A DNA stretch of 64,000 bases from CAZIAK01 sp964537035 (GTDB lineage: Bacteria > Planctomycetota > B15-G4): positions 1-64,000 of the forward strand of contig CAZIAK010000013.1 in NCBI GenBank assembly GCA_964537035.1, in the 5' to 3' direction. The number at the start of each line of letters is the position of its first letter. The stretch's first letter is position 1. The notes below the pieces were generated by a model. It was not told where the DNA came from and made no database searches. It worked only from the letters and a program-made list of their open reading frames with translations. This document shows positions 1 through 8,858 of this stretch, piece after piece. The position numbers and the translations under genes are program-made.

Positions 1-98
1 GCCGACCCTGTCCGAGCGAAACGGCCCCCCTTGGTGAAAAACAGCGCTGCCCGGCGCACCCCAGGGAAAGCGACCGATGACAGAGGAAACTCGCTGAG
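1..98. other. Leader region before the first gene
   Basis: No coding region is recognisable here. The stretch probably contains the 5' leader of the following plus-strand gene. A GAGG at about 83-86 lies roughly 12 bases before the possible TTG start at 99. Whether the first bases belong to an upstream gene cannot be told from the window. Confidence 0.3.
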
Positions 99-2735
99 TT
101 GCTGGCAACCGCCCATCTCCGGCCACTACGATTCGTGGCCATGACCCCGGCTGACCTCGATCTGGCTCCCTCGCAAACCAAGCCCTGCCCGGCCGCGGCA
201 CCGGGCCGGGCCTACCGTCCTGTCGATCGACGGGTGGTCACTGTGCTGGGACTCACCGTTGGCCTGGTCGCCGCCCTGGGCCCTGATGCGGTCTTGTCCC
301 CCCTCGTGGACGAAAGCGGGCCCCGCGCCCTGGGCCTGGTCGCCCTGACCCTTCTGCTTGCGGCGGGATGGGCCTGGTCGGGGCGCCGTCCCTCCTTCAG
401 TAGGCGGCTGGTGATCGGCCTGGGCGCTGCCACCCTGCTGGGCGGTCTCGCCGTGGCCCAGCTGCTGCCCACATCCCGCGAGCTCTTGCGCTCCCTGCTC
501 ATCGACGGCACGCCCTGGCCGGGGACCCTGCTGATCAGTCTCACCTGCAGCCTGGCCCTCGCTCCCCTGGCCCTGCCTCTGGGGGCGCTGCTGGGTGTGG
601 CCCTGGCGGTGAACGATCGGCGCTCCCTGGCCCTGTACTGCTTCGGCACAAGCCTCGGACTTGCCCTCGCACCCCATCTGGGGGAGGTCTGGCTGGGGCG
701 GGCTGGCACCCTGCAGGTGTCCAGCCTCTGTGCCGCAGCGGCTGCCAGCGCCCTGGCAGAGTCCGCTCACCTGACCGGGCGCCAGCGCCTGCCACGGGGT
801 GCCCTGCCAGGCCTGATCTACGTCTCCCTCATCACCGCTGTGTGCTTGCACCTGGCTCCTCCCCTGATCGACCTGGGGCCCAGTCGCTCGACCTGGCTGC
901 TGGCCGCGCTCATGTCCGGGGCCGCCCTCGGACTGGCCCTGCCCTCTGCACGTCCCGCCGCCCTGATCCAAGGCCTGGCTCTGCTGGGGCTGCCACCGCT
1001 GCTGGGGCTGGTCCAGACGGTCACGGCGGCGGGAGCTGTGGGCGTGGGCTCCGACTTCATGACCTTGTCGATTCTGGCCCTCCCCCTGGGGCTCTTCGCC
1101 GGGCGGTGCCTGGGGGTCACCGGCGCGGGCGACGGGCCTCGAGGCTGGGCCCTGCCCGTGGCAGCCCTCGTCCCTGGGGCCTGCCTGCTCATGTTGCCCC
1201 TGCCCGGCATGCTCATTCTTGCCCTGCTTGGTCTGGCCGGGGTGGCGCTGGTCCTGGCCTGTCTGTCTCTCGCCGGGCGACCCAGAACTCTGGGCCTTCT
1301 GGGCAGCTCCGCGGCAGCCTTCGTCCTGGCCTCGATCCCCCTGCCCTCTGCGCTGGAGGGGCTGGTGCCTGACGCGGTGCAAGACTCCCGGCAAGGACAG
1401 CTGGCCCTGGTCACCGACCCCGCAGATGGCTCACCGCGCCTGGCCATCTCGGGCCGGGCGGCCTTGGGTTCTTCGGCCCTGGCCAGACGGCGGCTGGTCC
1501 ACCTGCCCTTCCTGCTCAGGGGACACGCCCCACGGGCGTTGCTGGTGGCCAGCGATCTGGGGCAGGCCGTGGAGGCCGCCGAGCTGCATGGCCCCGAGCA
1601 CCTCGACTGGTTGCGCCCCCTGCCTGCCCCCTGGTCGGCGCCCCGGACGACGGCAGTCGGCGCCCGGACCACCCAGACCAATGCAGCCCACGGCAGCGAA
1701 CGTCTTCATCTCGCTCGACAGCTGGCGGGCTACGACCTCATGGTGCACCTGCCCGACCCCCGGGGGCGATCGCGGGCGATGTTCACCGGCACTCGGGAGT
1801 TCTTTGCCGAGAGCGCGGCGGCCCTGAATGAGGGCGGGCTCTTCTGCCAGTGGTGGGACCTGGCCTCCGTGGACATCACCGACCTCAAGGGCATCATCGG
1901 CGGCGCACTCGGCGCGTTCGAGCACACCTACCTGATGATCGACCATCCCCGCTCCCGCCACGCCGCGATCGCCATCCTGGGCAGCCACTCGCCCTTGCGC
2001 CTGCAGCCCGCGGCCATCGACAGGGCCCTGTCCGAACGGCCCGGCGTGGCCGCAGACTGGGACGCCGTGGGCCTCGACGGGCTGCTGACCTGCTGCCTGG
2101 TCGTGCAGCACAGCGGCGTGCTGGAGCTGCTGGCTCCCAGCGAGCGCAGCCTGGGCGACGACCGCTCCACCCTGGGTGTGCGCGGCGGCCTGCGCGCCAT
2201 GGACCAACCCGAGACCGCACGCCTGGCCATGGAGTCGTTCTCCGAACGCCGCAGCAACCCCATGCCCTGGATCTCGGTGCCAGGGCAGCAACGCATTGCC
2301 ACCAAGGAGCATGTGCGCGACGTGCAGCGAGGCTGGCAGCATCTACTGGGCGGCGCCCAAGACGTGGTGGCGACGCTGGGCACGGCCAGCCCACCCTTCG
2401 ACACCGAGGCCAGAGGGCAGGGCCCCGAGATCGAACGGGACGGCTTCGTCAACGCCCTGGCCTCCCTCGCCGACTGGGCCTATCTCGAGCAGCTCGTGAT
2501 CGACATGGCCGCGCGCCTCGAACGGGACGGCCGGGCCGCGGACGCAGAGCAGTACCTGCGCCAGGCCGTGCACGAAGCGCCCAACTTGCCGGGCCTGCGC
2601 TTCGCCCTGGCCAGCGTCGTCGAACGCAAGGGCGACGTGGACGACGCCTGCATTCTCTACGGCACCGTGCTCGCCTTCGATCCTGACCATGTCGCCGCCC
2701 GGGCCGCCATGGTCAGGCTCTGCGGCGGTCGCTGA
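99..2735 (+). CDS. Multi-pass membrane protein with degenerate spermidine-synthase-like domain and C-terminal TPR
   Basis: This 878-residue protein begins with a long membrane section (about residues 45-420, roughly ten or more hydrophobic helices rich in Leu, Ala and Gly). It continues into a soluble domain (about 430-690) with the layout of membrane-anchored spermidine synthase-like proteins, including the segments YDLMVHLPDPRGR and FFAESAAALNEGGLFCQWW. The glycine-rich S-adenosylmethionine loop that catalytic members carry is replaced by LLVASDLGQ, so polyamine synthesis is doubtful. The last 80 residues look like two TPR helices pairs (AEQYLRQAVHEAPN, ACILYGTVLAFDP). The start is uncertain: TTG at 99, or the in-frame ATG at 141 (residue 15), and neither has a strong ribosome site. 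It is convergent with the next gene. Function unknown; membrane location is well supported. Confidence 0.75.
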   Translation: MLATAHLRPLRFVAMTPADLDLAPSQTKPCPAAAPGRAYRPVDRRVVTVLGLTVGLVAALGPDAVLSPLVDESGPRALGLVALTLLLAAGWAWSGRRPSFSRRLVIGLGAATLLGGLAVAQLLPTSRELLRSLLIDGTPWPGTLLISLTCSLALAPLALPLGALLGVALAVNDRRSLALYCFGTSLGLALAPHLGEVWLGRAGTLQVSSLCAAAAASALAESAHLTGRQRLPRGALPGLIYVSLITAVCLHLAPPLIDLGPSRSTWLLAALMSGAALGLALPSARPAALIQGLALLGLPPLLGLVQTVTAAGAVGVGSDFMTLSILALPLGLFAGRCLGVTGAGDGPRGWALPVAALVPGACLLMLPLPGMLILALLGLAGVALVLACLSLAGRPRTLGLLGSSAAAFVLASIPLPSALEGLVPDAVQDSRQGQLALVTDPADGSPRLAISGRAALGSSALARRRLVHLPFLLRGHAPRALLVASDLGQAVEAAELHGPEHLDWLRPLPAPWSAPRTTAVGARTTQTNAAHGSERLHLARQLAGYDLMVHLPDPRGRSRAMFTGTREFFAESAAALNEGGLFCQWWDLASVDITDLKGIIGGALGAFEHTYLMIDHPRSRHAAIAILGSHSPLRLQPAAIDRALSERPGVAADWDAVGLDGLLTCCLVVQHSGVLELLAPSERSLGDDRSTLGVRGGLRAMDQPETARLAMESFSERRSNPMPWISVPGQQRIATKEHVRDVQRGWQHLLGGAQDVVATLGTASPPFDTEARGQGPEIERDGFVNALASLADWAYLEQLVIDMAARLERDGRAADAEQYLRQAVHEAPNLPGLRFALASVVERKGDVDDACILYGTVLAFDPDHVAARAAMVRLCGGR

Positions 2736-2777
2736 GGGCGGCTCAAGACCGCTCAGCTCACGGTCGCCAAGAACCGC

Positions 2778-3737
2778 TCAGGGGCCGACCATGGTCAGGC
2801 CCGCCAGGCTCCAGGACGTGCCCTCGGGAGACTGGCTGCGAGACACCAGACCCAGCAGCCACCAGTCGGTCTCGGTCTGCGCCTCGACGTCGTGGAAGTC
2901 TCCCCACAGGGGGCCCACGTAGGACCAGCCGCCCTCCGCATCGGCCACGTTCATGTACAGAGGGAACAGCCACTCGCGCACGAAGGGCTCGTCGTCACTC
3001 CGCCCTCGCCAGGAGCGAAACAACGACAGCACTTCGTCCGAGAAGAGTGTGAGCAAGCGCACCTCTCTTCGGTCGCCCACGTCGTCGTAGCCGAAGAGCT
3101 GCACGATGCCCAGGATGTCCAGCACGTCGAAGCGGCGCGAGGCGCTCCGGCCCAGGGCAGGCGCTGTCTCCCCCGCCGCGGGGAAGCCCCACTCACTGTG
3201 AAACAGGTGCGCCAGGCCGAGCACAGGCACCACGGTCAGGTCGTGGCGCAGCTCATCGAGGCGGCTGTGGTCGTAGACGAGAAAGAGGCCCGAGTGACTG
3301 GCCGGGCCCGCGCGCGAGCGGGTCCAGTCCCAGAGATTGAGCAGCAGATGATCGGAGCGGGTCTCGGGGGTCTCGGTGTAACCGTAGAGCGGCGTGAACC
3401 AGCGGATGTCCTCGGCCTGCGCGGTGCGCCCGAAGTAGAGCGGCAGGACGAACGTCGTCTCTGCGTACGGAGGGTCGTCGCCGTGCCACCAGAAGGGCAG
3501 CACCCGCTGGCTGTGGCGCTCGCCGTCGGCGTCCGCGCCGATGAGCCAGAACAGGGTCGACCACGACCACGAGCTGCCGTCGTCGCTGGCCTCTGAAGAA
3601 TACAGCGGACCCAAGGGCACCTGGCTCTTGCGCTGGGAAGCCGGGTCATCCCGCAGGGGCGTTGTACAGCCCGGCCCCGCGCCCAAGATCAGGGTCAGGG
3701 CGAGAGCGAAGGAGACGCGCAGCAACGACACGGGCAT
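2778..3737 (-). CDS. Predicted lipoprotein of unknown function
   Basis: A 319-residue protein whose N-terminus is a hydrophobic signal ending in a lipobox (LGAGPGC, Cys at about residue 23), so it should be lipid-anchored. The mature part is rich in Trp, Tyr, Asp and Leu, with repeated short hydrophobic strands such as LFPLYMN and FTPLYGYTET, which suggests a beta-rich fold. No catalytic motif was recognised. It lies convergent to the preceding membrane protein and about 110 bases downstream of the flippase gene on the same strand. A TATGAT hexamer at 3774-3779 lies 36 bases upstream of the ATG. Confidence 0.65.
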   Translation of the reverse strand: MPVSLLRVSFALALTLILGAGPGCTTPLRDDPASQRKSQVPLGPLYSSEASDDGSSWSWSTLFWLIGADADGERHSQRVLPFWWHGDDPPYAETTFVLPLYFGRTAQAEDIRWFTPLYGYTETPETRSDHLLLNLWDWTRSRAGPASHSGLFLVYDHSRLDELRHDLTVVPVLGLAHLFHSEWGFPAAGETAPALGRSASRRFDVLDILGIVQLFGYDDVGDRREVRLLTLFSDEVLSLFRSWRGRSDDEPFVREWLFPLYMNVADAEGGWSYVGPLWGDFHDVEAQTETDWWLLGLVSRSQSPEGTSWSLAGLTMVGP

Positions 3738-3773
3738 GGGCCAACTCTGGGGGACCAGTGGAGCAGGGGCCGC

Positions 3774-3779
3774 ATCATA
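3774..3779 (-). promoter_or_regulatory. Possible -10 box (TATGAT)
   Basis: On the minus strand this reads TATGAT, one mismatch from the sigma-70 consensus, and lies 36 bases before the lipoprotein ATG. No convincing -35 hexamer is seen at 16-18 bases. Confidence 0.3.
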
Positions 3780-3847
3780 GATTCTGACCCACCCAACTCA
3801 CGCCTCAAGTCGCTGCGGGCACCGTTGCAAGCCGCGCCAGACGGGGG

Positions 3848-5623
3848 TCAGTCATCAGAGCCCATCCGCAGCGAGTTTTCTTTGGTACGCCCCAAGCCCA
3901 GCTTCGCTTCGAGATTCGCCAGCAACGCCCGCCGCTCGTGACCGTGCAGGAAGCCCGTGGCCAGCAGCAGGCAGGGCATGGCGAGGGCGGCGAAGATGCG
4001 CGGCAGCGCGCCCACGGCCGCGGGGATGCGCAGGGTCCACAGGGCGCCCCGCTCGGGCAAATCGCCGAAGGCTCCGATCATCCAGGTGTGGCTGCCCAGC
4101 AGGTTCGCCGGCGGACACCAGGCATCGACCGCCCAGGCGGCGCCCACCAGGAACAGGGCCACATGGCACAGCCGTCCCCACTCCCAATGCTGGGGATAGA
4201 TCTCGCGGGTCAGGGCGAGACAGACCACCGACGCCATGGCGTAGGCGATCAACGTGGCCCATGCCGCTCCCAGCGCGCCGAAGATCGGGATCAGCCAGGC
4301 GTTCAGGGCCAGGTTGAGCAGCGCTGCCGAGACCATGGCCACGGCGGTGCGCCGGGTGCGGGCGGTGATGGCGAAACCCACGCGCGCCACCTCGATCAGT
4401 CCCAGGCAGATGTAGCTGGCGGTGAGCACGCCGATGGCTGCGGCGGCCCCGGCGAACTCGCGGTTGCCGCTGGTGTCGAAGGCCTCGGTGAGGGTCGGGC
4501 CCAGCATGGTGATGCCGAAGGCCAGGCAGCCTCCGCCCCCGGCCCAGAGAGTGGCGATGCGCCCGAACTGCCGAGGGGCGTCGTCGTCCCGGGCGATGTT
4601 GAAGTAGATCGCGGGCCACATGCCCATGAGCGAGACCATGACCATCTCGATCATGCGCGCCCACTTGTCGCCGTACTCGTAGAGCCCGCCCTCGGCCTTC
4701 ATGTCGAAGTAGCCGAAGAACCAGCGGTCAGAGAGCGAGAGCAGCATGGCCGCCACGGCGCCGGGCATGAGCGGCAGGCCGTAGCGCACCATGGGCTTCA
4801 TGCGCTGCCAGTCGATGATCGGCTTGCGCATCTCGGGCAGGTAGTGCCAGCCCAGGGCCAGGCGCAGCACGGCGGCCAGGAGCGAGGCCGCGGCCATGCC
4901 GAACAGTCCCAGGTCGAAGACGGTCAGGGCCAGCACCGTGCCCACCAGCTGGATCAAGAACTCGCCGAAGCTCATGAACACGATGGGCAGGCTCTGGAAG
5001 CGCAGCTTGAGCACGCCCTCGGCGGGATAGGTCACGATGCGCAGACCCTGGGCGGCGAGGAGCATGGCCAAGGTGGGGCCGAAGCCGTCTTCGTTCAGCA
5101 CCACCCGGGACAAGGGCCCCGAGAGGGCCACAGCACCGCCGCAGATCACCACGGCCGCCAGCATGGCCCAGCCGATGGCCGCAGAGATGGCGTGCTGGCG
5201 GGCCTGACCCTGCAGCTCACTGCCGTCGTTGCCGCCGGTCTTGAGCGTCCACATCAGGGCCGCGGTGATGCCGTGGGCGGAAACCATGCTCACCAGGGTG
5301 GCGGCGAGCTGCATGGTGCCCCAGAGCAGAAACGCCTCCTTGGCCAGCACACCGGTGTACAGGGGGATCAACAGCATCCCCACCCCGCGTGAGAGCAGGG
5401 TGCCGATCAGCAGCACCGTGGAGTGCTTGCCCAGCGTGGCCAGATGTCCTTTGCCCAGGAGATTGTTCCTTTGTGAGAGACGCACCCGAGAGACGGGCAC
5501 CGGTTGTGGCTGCCCCGTGTTATCGGAGCGCAGGGCCACATTCCAGCAGCTCACTGCGCAAGCTGGGCCCAAACTGTTGGGACCTGGGCTGGCAGGGCTC
5601 GCCCGGAACACTCGAATCTCCAT
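3848..5623 (-). CDS. Polysaccharide flippase (Wzx/MATE-like membrane protein)
   Basis: An integral membrane protein of the oligosaccharide/lipopolysaccharide flippase type (MOP superfamily), expected to move undecaprenyl-linked glycans across the inner membrane. The flippase core starts with a segment like GKHSTVLLIGTLLSRGVGM, followed by about 12-14 hydrophobic helices and a short basic tail. The first 60 or so residues before that core are polar, Pro/Ser-rich and unlike the family. The ATG at 5623 has GGAG eight bases upstream and was chosen; a TTG at 5647 extends it by eight residues, and a GTG at about 5500 would remove the odd leader. It is divergent from the pilin-like gene at 5702 and far from the glycosyltransferase clusters, so its substrate is unknown. 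Confidence 0.8.
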   Translation of the reverse strand: MEIRVFRASPASPGPNSLGPACAVSCWNVALRSDNTGQPQPVPVSRVRLSQRNNLLGKGHLATLGKHSTVLLIGTLLSRGVGMLLIPLYTGVLAKEAFLLWGTMQLAATLVSMVSAHGITAALMWTLKTGGNDGSELQGQARQHAISAAIGWAMLAAVVICGGAVALSGPLSRVVLNEDGFGPTLAMLLAAQGLRIVTYPAEGVLKLRFQSLPIVFMSFGEFLIQLVGTVLALTVFDLGLFGMAAASLLAAVLRLALGWHYLPEMRKPIIDWQRMKPMVRYGLPLMPGAVAAMLLSLSDRWFFGYFDMKAEGGLYEYGDKWARMIEMVMVSLMGMWPAIYFNIARDDDAPRQFGRIATLWAGGGGCLAFGITMLGPTLTEAFDTSGNREFAGAAAAIGVLTASYICLGLIEVARVGFAITARTRRTAVAMVSAALLNLALNAWLIPIFGALGAAWATLIAYAMASVVCLALTREIYPQHWEWGRLCHVALFLVGAAWAVDAWCPPANLLGSHTWMIGAFGDLPERGALWTLRIPAAVGALPRIFAALAMPCLLLATGFLHGHERRALLANLEAKLGLGRTKENSLRMGSDD

Positions 5624-5701
5624 GAGGTGGTCTCCATAAGTGCTCAAGGCTGGCGGGCCCCACGACCGAAGAGCTGAACGGAGCCCACAGGGAGCAGAGC
5701 C

Positions 5702-6301
5702 ATGACGAACCGCGACGATCTCGACGCCAGCAACTCAGCCGCACCGCCTTTCACCCCGGACGGTGAGCCCGGCGGCGCTGCCAAGCCCCCCAGACGTCGC
5801 TCCCGGCTTCTCGAGGGCGTTCTGGGTCTGGCGCTGCTGCTGGCCATGGCTGGCGTGGTGGGCCCCGGCGTGGCCGACACCCTGGCAGAGGGTCGCCAGG
5901 TCTCAGCCCTGAGCCAGCTGCAAGAGGTCGTCGACGGCCTGCGCAGCTACTCCCACGACACGCTCACCCTGCCCACGGGCATCAAGGGCCGTACAGACGT
6001 CTCCTGGCTCTACGGCCCGGGCGAGCTGCCCCTCGACAACCCCTTTGCCGACGGCGGCAGCGCCCGCCCCCTCTCGGACGCCTTGCTCGACGACACCATG
6101 GGCGGCATGGGCTGGAATGGCCCCTACATCGACGAGCTGAGCGCTGATCCCTGGGGCAACGCCCTGCTGGTCAACGTGGACGGCCTGGTCAATGGTCGGG
6201 AGCAGGCCTTCGTGCTGAGCGCGGGGCTAGACGGCGTGGTCAACACCGCGCCCTCGGCCCAGAAGGCTGGCGGCGACGACATCATCCTGCTGCTGAACTG
6301 A
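5702..6301 (+). CDS. GspG-like pseudopilin-family protein lacking the usual cleavage site
   Basis: A 199-residue protein with a Pro/Arg-rich cytoplasmic leader, one hydrophobic helix (RLLEGVLGLALLLAMAGVVG, about 38-57) and a C-terminal domain typical of the type II secretion major pseudopilin: GPYIDELSADPWGNALLVNV, then VLSAGLDGVVNT. The helix keeps a Glu near the position of pilin Glu5, but the Gly-Phe prepilin peptidase site is absent (Arg-Ser-Arg-Leu-Leu-Glu instead). It may remain membrane-anchored and uncleaved. The start is supported by GGGAG about seven bases upstream. No other type II secretion or pilus gene lies near it, so a role in a secretion machine is unproven. Confidence 0.65.
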   Translation: MTNRDDLDASNSAAPPFTPDGEPGGAAKPPRRRSRLLEGVLGLALLLAMAGVVGPGVADTLAEGRQVSALSQLQEVVDGLRSYSHDTLTLPTGIKGRTDVSWLYGPGELPLDNPFADGGSARPLSDALLDDTMGGMGWNGPYIDELSADPWGNALLVNVDGLVNGREQAFVLSAGLDGVVNTAPSAQKAGGDDIILLLN

Positions 6302-6405
6302 GCGTCACCTGGCGACGGCGGGCTGATAGGCCTTTCGCTCCCAGCGTTGGCCTGGGATAGTGGCCGTTTTCAGAGACCCGCCGTTCCGCCAGGATTGATG
6401 CTGCG

Positions 6406-6834
6406 ATGTTGCGATGCGTGTTGACCGCCTCCCTGCTGCTGTTTGGCCTGACGGCCTGCGCCTCCCGTGAAGCCGCTGCCGACCAGGGCACCCTGCCCGG
6501 CCACCCGGCCCTGGCCCAACAGGTCGACTGGACCCACACCCACGAGATCCGCTTCGGCATGGACGGCTTCGTCTCCGGCTACATGGTCGAGTTCCTGAAC
6601 CTCCCGGCCGGTATCGACGAAGCCCGCGACTACCCCGCTGGCACCGTGCTGCTCCAGGACACCGCGCTGCGCACCATCGGCATGATCAGCCCGGGCAACA
6701 GGGCCTACACCTTCGACGACGAGAACCAGATCGTCGACCTGGGCGTGGGTGGACGGGACGATCAGGTGGCCGCCATCTACAAGCGGACCGAGCGCCCTCA
6801 GTACACCTCGCTCTTTCCCGGCGTCCCTCGCTGA
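6406..6834 (+). CDS. Small predicted lipoprotein
   Basis: A 142-residue protein starting with a short basic end, a hydrophobic stretch and a lipobox (FGLTAC, Cys at about residue 18). The mature domain contains repeated aliphatic/charged strands (GFVSGYMVEFLNLPAG, GTVLLQDTALRTIGMIS) but no recognised family motif. AGGA lies 11 bases before the ATG. A TAGTGG element at 6358-6363 is a weak -10 candidate. It is convergent with the DUF255-like gene. Function unknown. Confidence 0.6.
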   Translation: MLRCVLTASLLLFGLTACASREAAADQGTLPGHPALAQQVDWTHTHEIRFGMDGFVSGYMVEFLNLPAGIDEARDYPAGTVLLQDTALRTIGMISPGNRAYTFDDENQIVDLGVGGRDDQVAAIYKRTERPQYTSLFPGVPR

Positions 6835-6905
6835 GCGACCGCGGTTGCCAGGCCGCAGCGAGACATCAGCTGCGCAGGTGAGAGCAGTGCCTCAACGCCC
6901 TCGCC

Positions 6906-8675
6906 TCAGCGGGCTTGGCGCAGCGACTTGGCTTTGAGCAGACCGTCTTGCAGGTCCTGGTCTGTGGTCAGAGGTCCCACGGCCCAGCGTCGGGTCATGA
7001 TGTAGACCGCCGGATCCTCTCCCGGGGGCAGACCCAGGCGCTCCAGCTGCTCGACGTCGATGGTGGGGTCGACCGACTGGACCACCCGGCTTGGCAGGTA
7101 CAGCGCCGACGCTGCGTCAAGCAACTCTGCGCTGCGGGCGTCTTCGTCGGCCCCCACCACCACCACGTGCAGCGGTGGGTGCAGCACCAGCTCGACGCTG
7201 CGCCCATAGGCAGCCATGGCGTAGCCGTAGCGGCGGAAGTCGTCCGCGTGCACCTCGAGAGCGGACACCGCCAGCTGGTGCAGGTCGTCACGACCCATGA
7301 CGAGGGCCGTGCGCAACAAGACCTCGCAGGCCACTGCCCCGTCCAGAATCGCCTCTTGGGACGGAACGGTCGTGGTCTGCGCTCCCGGATCCCCCAGCTC
7401 TCCCGTGGGCAGCAGGTGCTGGGCTGCGATGAGTTCGACCAGGTCGAGCAGGGGTTCCATGAAGCGGCGGTCGGCTCGGTACTGCAGCACGTGCAGCAGC
7501 GCTCGCGCGGTCTCGGCGTGGTCGGCCAGGCGGCCCACCCGGCGATGGCCTTGGTCGTCCACCAGATGGGCCATGCCCTTGCCGGGCTGCCAGAGACGGC
7601 GCAGCAGCTGCTCGGCCACGTCCGCCCCTCGTTGGGAGAGATCCTCCCGGCCCAGGACCGCGCCTGCCTTCAGCAGGGCAGAGACCATGCGTGCGTTGGC
7701 TGAACCCACATAGCGCTGCCGGGAGCCAGGGCCCGGTCGTGTGCGGCGCTCGGCCTCGCCCAGTGCGTAGTAACCCGGGTCGGCATCAAGCGCCTCGGCG
7801 AACAGGCCCACGTCCTCATCGAAGAGCTCGGCCAGCGCCATCTCCAGGGCGGCCTCGCCGATGACCAGGAAATCGCTGCGGTCGAGCAGCTGCCCCGCTT
7901 CGAGATAGTTGCGTGCCAGGCCAGCGTTGGTGGACAGCCCTATCTCCGTGTGGGGACCGCGCCAATCCCGCTCTGCAGTGCAGCGAAAGAATGCACCGCT
8001 GAGAGAGTCACGCAGATCACCGCCTGCCATGGCTGAGAGGGTCTTCTCCACGATCTCCCGCAGACGCGGGTCGCGGTCCTCGGCCAGACCCAGGATGGCG
8101 TAGTCGAGGGTCTCGGGATGGGGGAATTTCTGCCCCGTCCCGAAGCCCCCGTGGCACGAGTCAAAGTCGGAGAGCAGCGAGCGAGCAATGGCCGGCGGGA
8201 TGGACTCGTCCAGGGCTCCCGGCTCGTGCACTGGTTCAGCGGCCTCGTGTGCCTCGTGTGCCTCGTCGACGTCGTGGGCGTCGTCCCCCCGCTCTGGATG
8301 CGCCGCGGCCGCTCCCCCATCGCCGCGTAGCGTGCGCGAAGCGTTCCACAGGGCCTGAGCCAGCTCGTCCGCCTCCGGGGCAATCGCCGACCAGAGCACC
8401 GCGCCTTCGCCGTCGAGCAGCGCCAGGGTGGGCCAGGCGCCCAGGCCGTGTCGCCGGGCCAGGGCCGTGTTCTCGTCATCATCGTGGCCGTCGACTCGCA
8501 CCGGCACCGAGACCTCGTCAATCAGCGTGGCCACCTCGTGCTGGGACAACAGCCGCTCCAGGGGATCGCCACAGGCGGCCGACCAGTCCGCCACCAGGAC
8601 CAGCAACACAGGGCGCCCTTCCCCGGCCGCACGGCTCGGGAGATCGTCGTGCCAGCTTTGCCAGGTCACGGCCAT
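6906..8675 (-). CDS. DUF255/YyaL-like protein with thioredoxin-fold N-terminus, active cysteine pair lost
   Basis: A 589-residue protein of the family of Bacillus YyaL and human SPATA20: an N-terminal thioredoxin fold (DUF255) followed by an alpha/alpha barrel. The N-terminal part keeps the fold (PVLLVLVADWSAACGDPLER, then LGAWPTLALLDGEG), but the usual paired cysteines are reduced to one in WSAACGD. A His/Glu/Asp-rich spacer follows (about 125-145). The barrel keeps KFPHPETLDYAI, SGAFFRCTAERDW and a degraded PHTEIGLSTNAGLARNY. It is shorter than the usual 650-700 residues. The ATG at 8675 was chosen over an upstream in-frame start because a GAGGAG lies five bases before it. Function of the family is unclear. 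Confidence 0.75.
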   Translation of the reverse strand: MAVTWQSWHDDLPSRAAGEGRPVLLVLVADWSAACGDPLERLLSQHEVATLIDEVSVPVRVDGHDDDENTALARRHGLGAWPTLALLDGEGAVLWSAIAPEADELAQALWNASRTLRGDGGAAAAHPERGDDAHDVDEAHEAHEAAEPVHEPGALDESIPPAIARSLLSDFDSCHGGFGTGQKFPHPETLDYAILGLAEDRDPRLREIVEKTLSAMAGGDLRDSLSGAFFRCTAERDWRGPHTEIGLSTNAGLARNYLEAGQLLDRSDFLVIGEAALEMALAELFDEDVGLFAEALDADPGYYALGEAERRTRPGPGSRQRYVGSANARMVSALLKAGAVLGREDLSQRGADVAEQLLRRLWQPGKGMAHLVDDQGHRRVGRLADHAETARALLHVLQYRADRRFMEPLLDLVELIAAQHLLPTGELGDPGAQTTTVPSQEAILDGAVACEVLLRTALVMGRDDLHQLAVSALEVHADDFRRYGYAMAAYGRSVELVLHPPLHVVVVGADEDARSAELLDAASALYLPSRVVQSVDPTIDVEQLERLGLPPGEDPAVYIMTRRWAVGPLTTDQDLQDGLLKAKSLRQAR

Positions 8676-8680
8676 CACGG

Positions 8681-8711
8681 CTCCTCGTCTCGCGGTCAGT
8701 CCGCGACGAGG
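8681..8711 (-). promoter_or_regulatory. Hairpin overlapping the ribosome binding site of the DUF255-like gene
   Basis: In the minus-strand transcript, arm 8711-8701 pairs with arm 8695-8683 around a five-base loop, with a two-base bulge. The 3' arm includes the first four bases of the GAGGAG Shine-Dalgarno (8686-8681) that lies five bases before the ATG. Folding would hide the ribosome site. It could also be the remains of a terminator for the upstream phosphatase gene, but there is no T tract. Confidence 0.45.
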
Positions 8712-8858
8712 TCCTCCCGCGAGGGCTCCGTCATCACCGACCGATTCGGGCGGGCTGCCAGAGATGGTCTCGTCTGTTCGGCGCCACGGCTTGAGCACCA
8801 ATGCCCAGCCCCAGCTCCGGCCCATCCCTCACCTGACCCCAACACGGGGCACGACCGG

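Noticed and set aside
3938..5392. A 484-codon plus-strand frame over the flippase
   Set aside because: Same composition as other antisense shadows; the minus strand encodes clear membrane helices.
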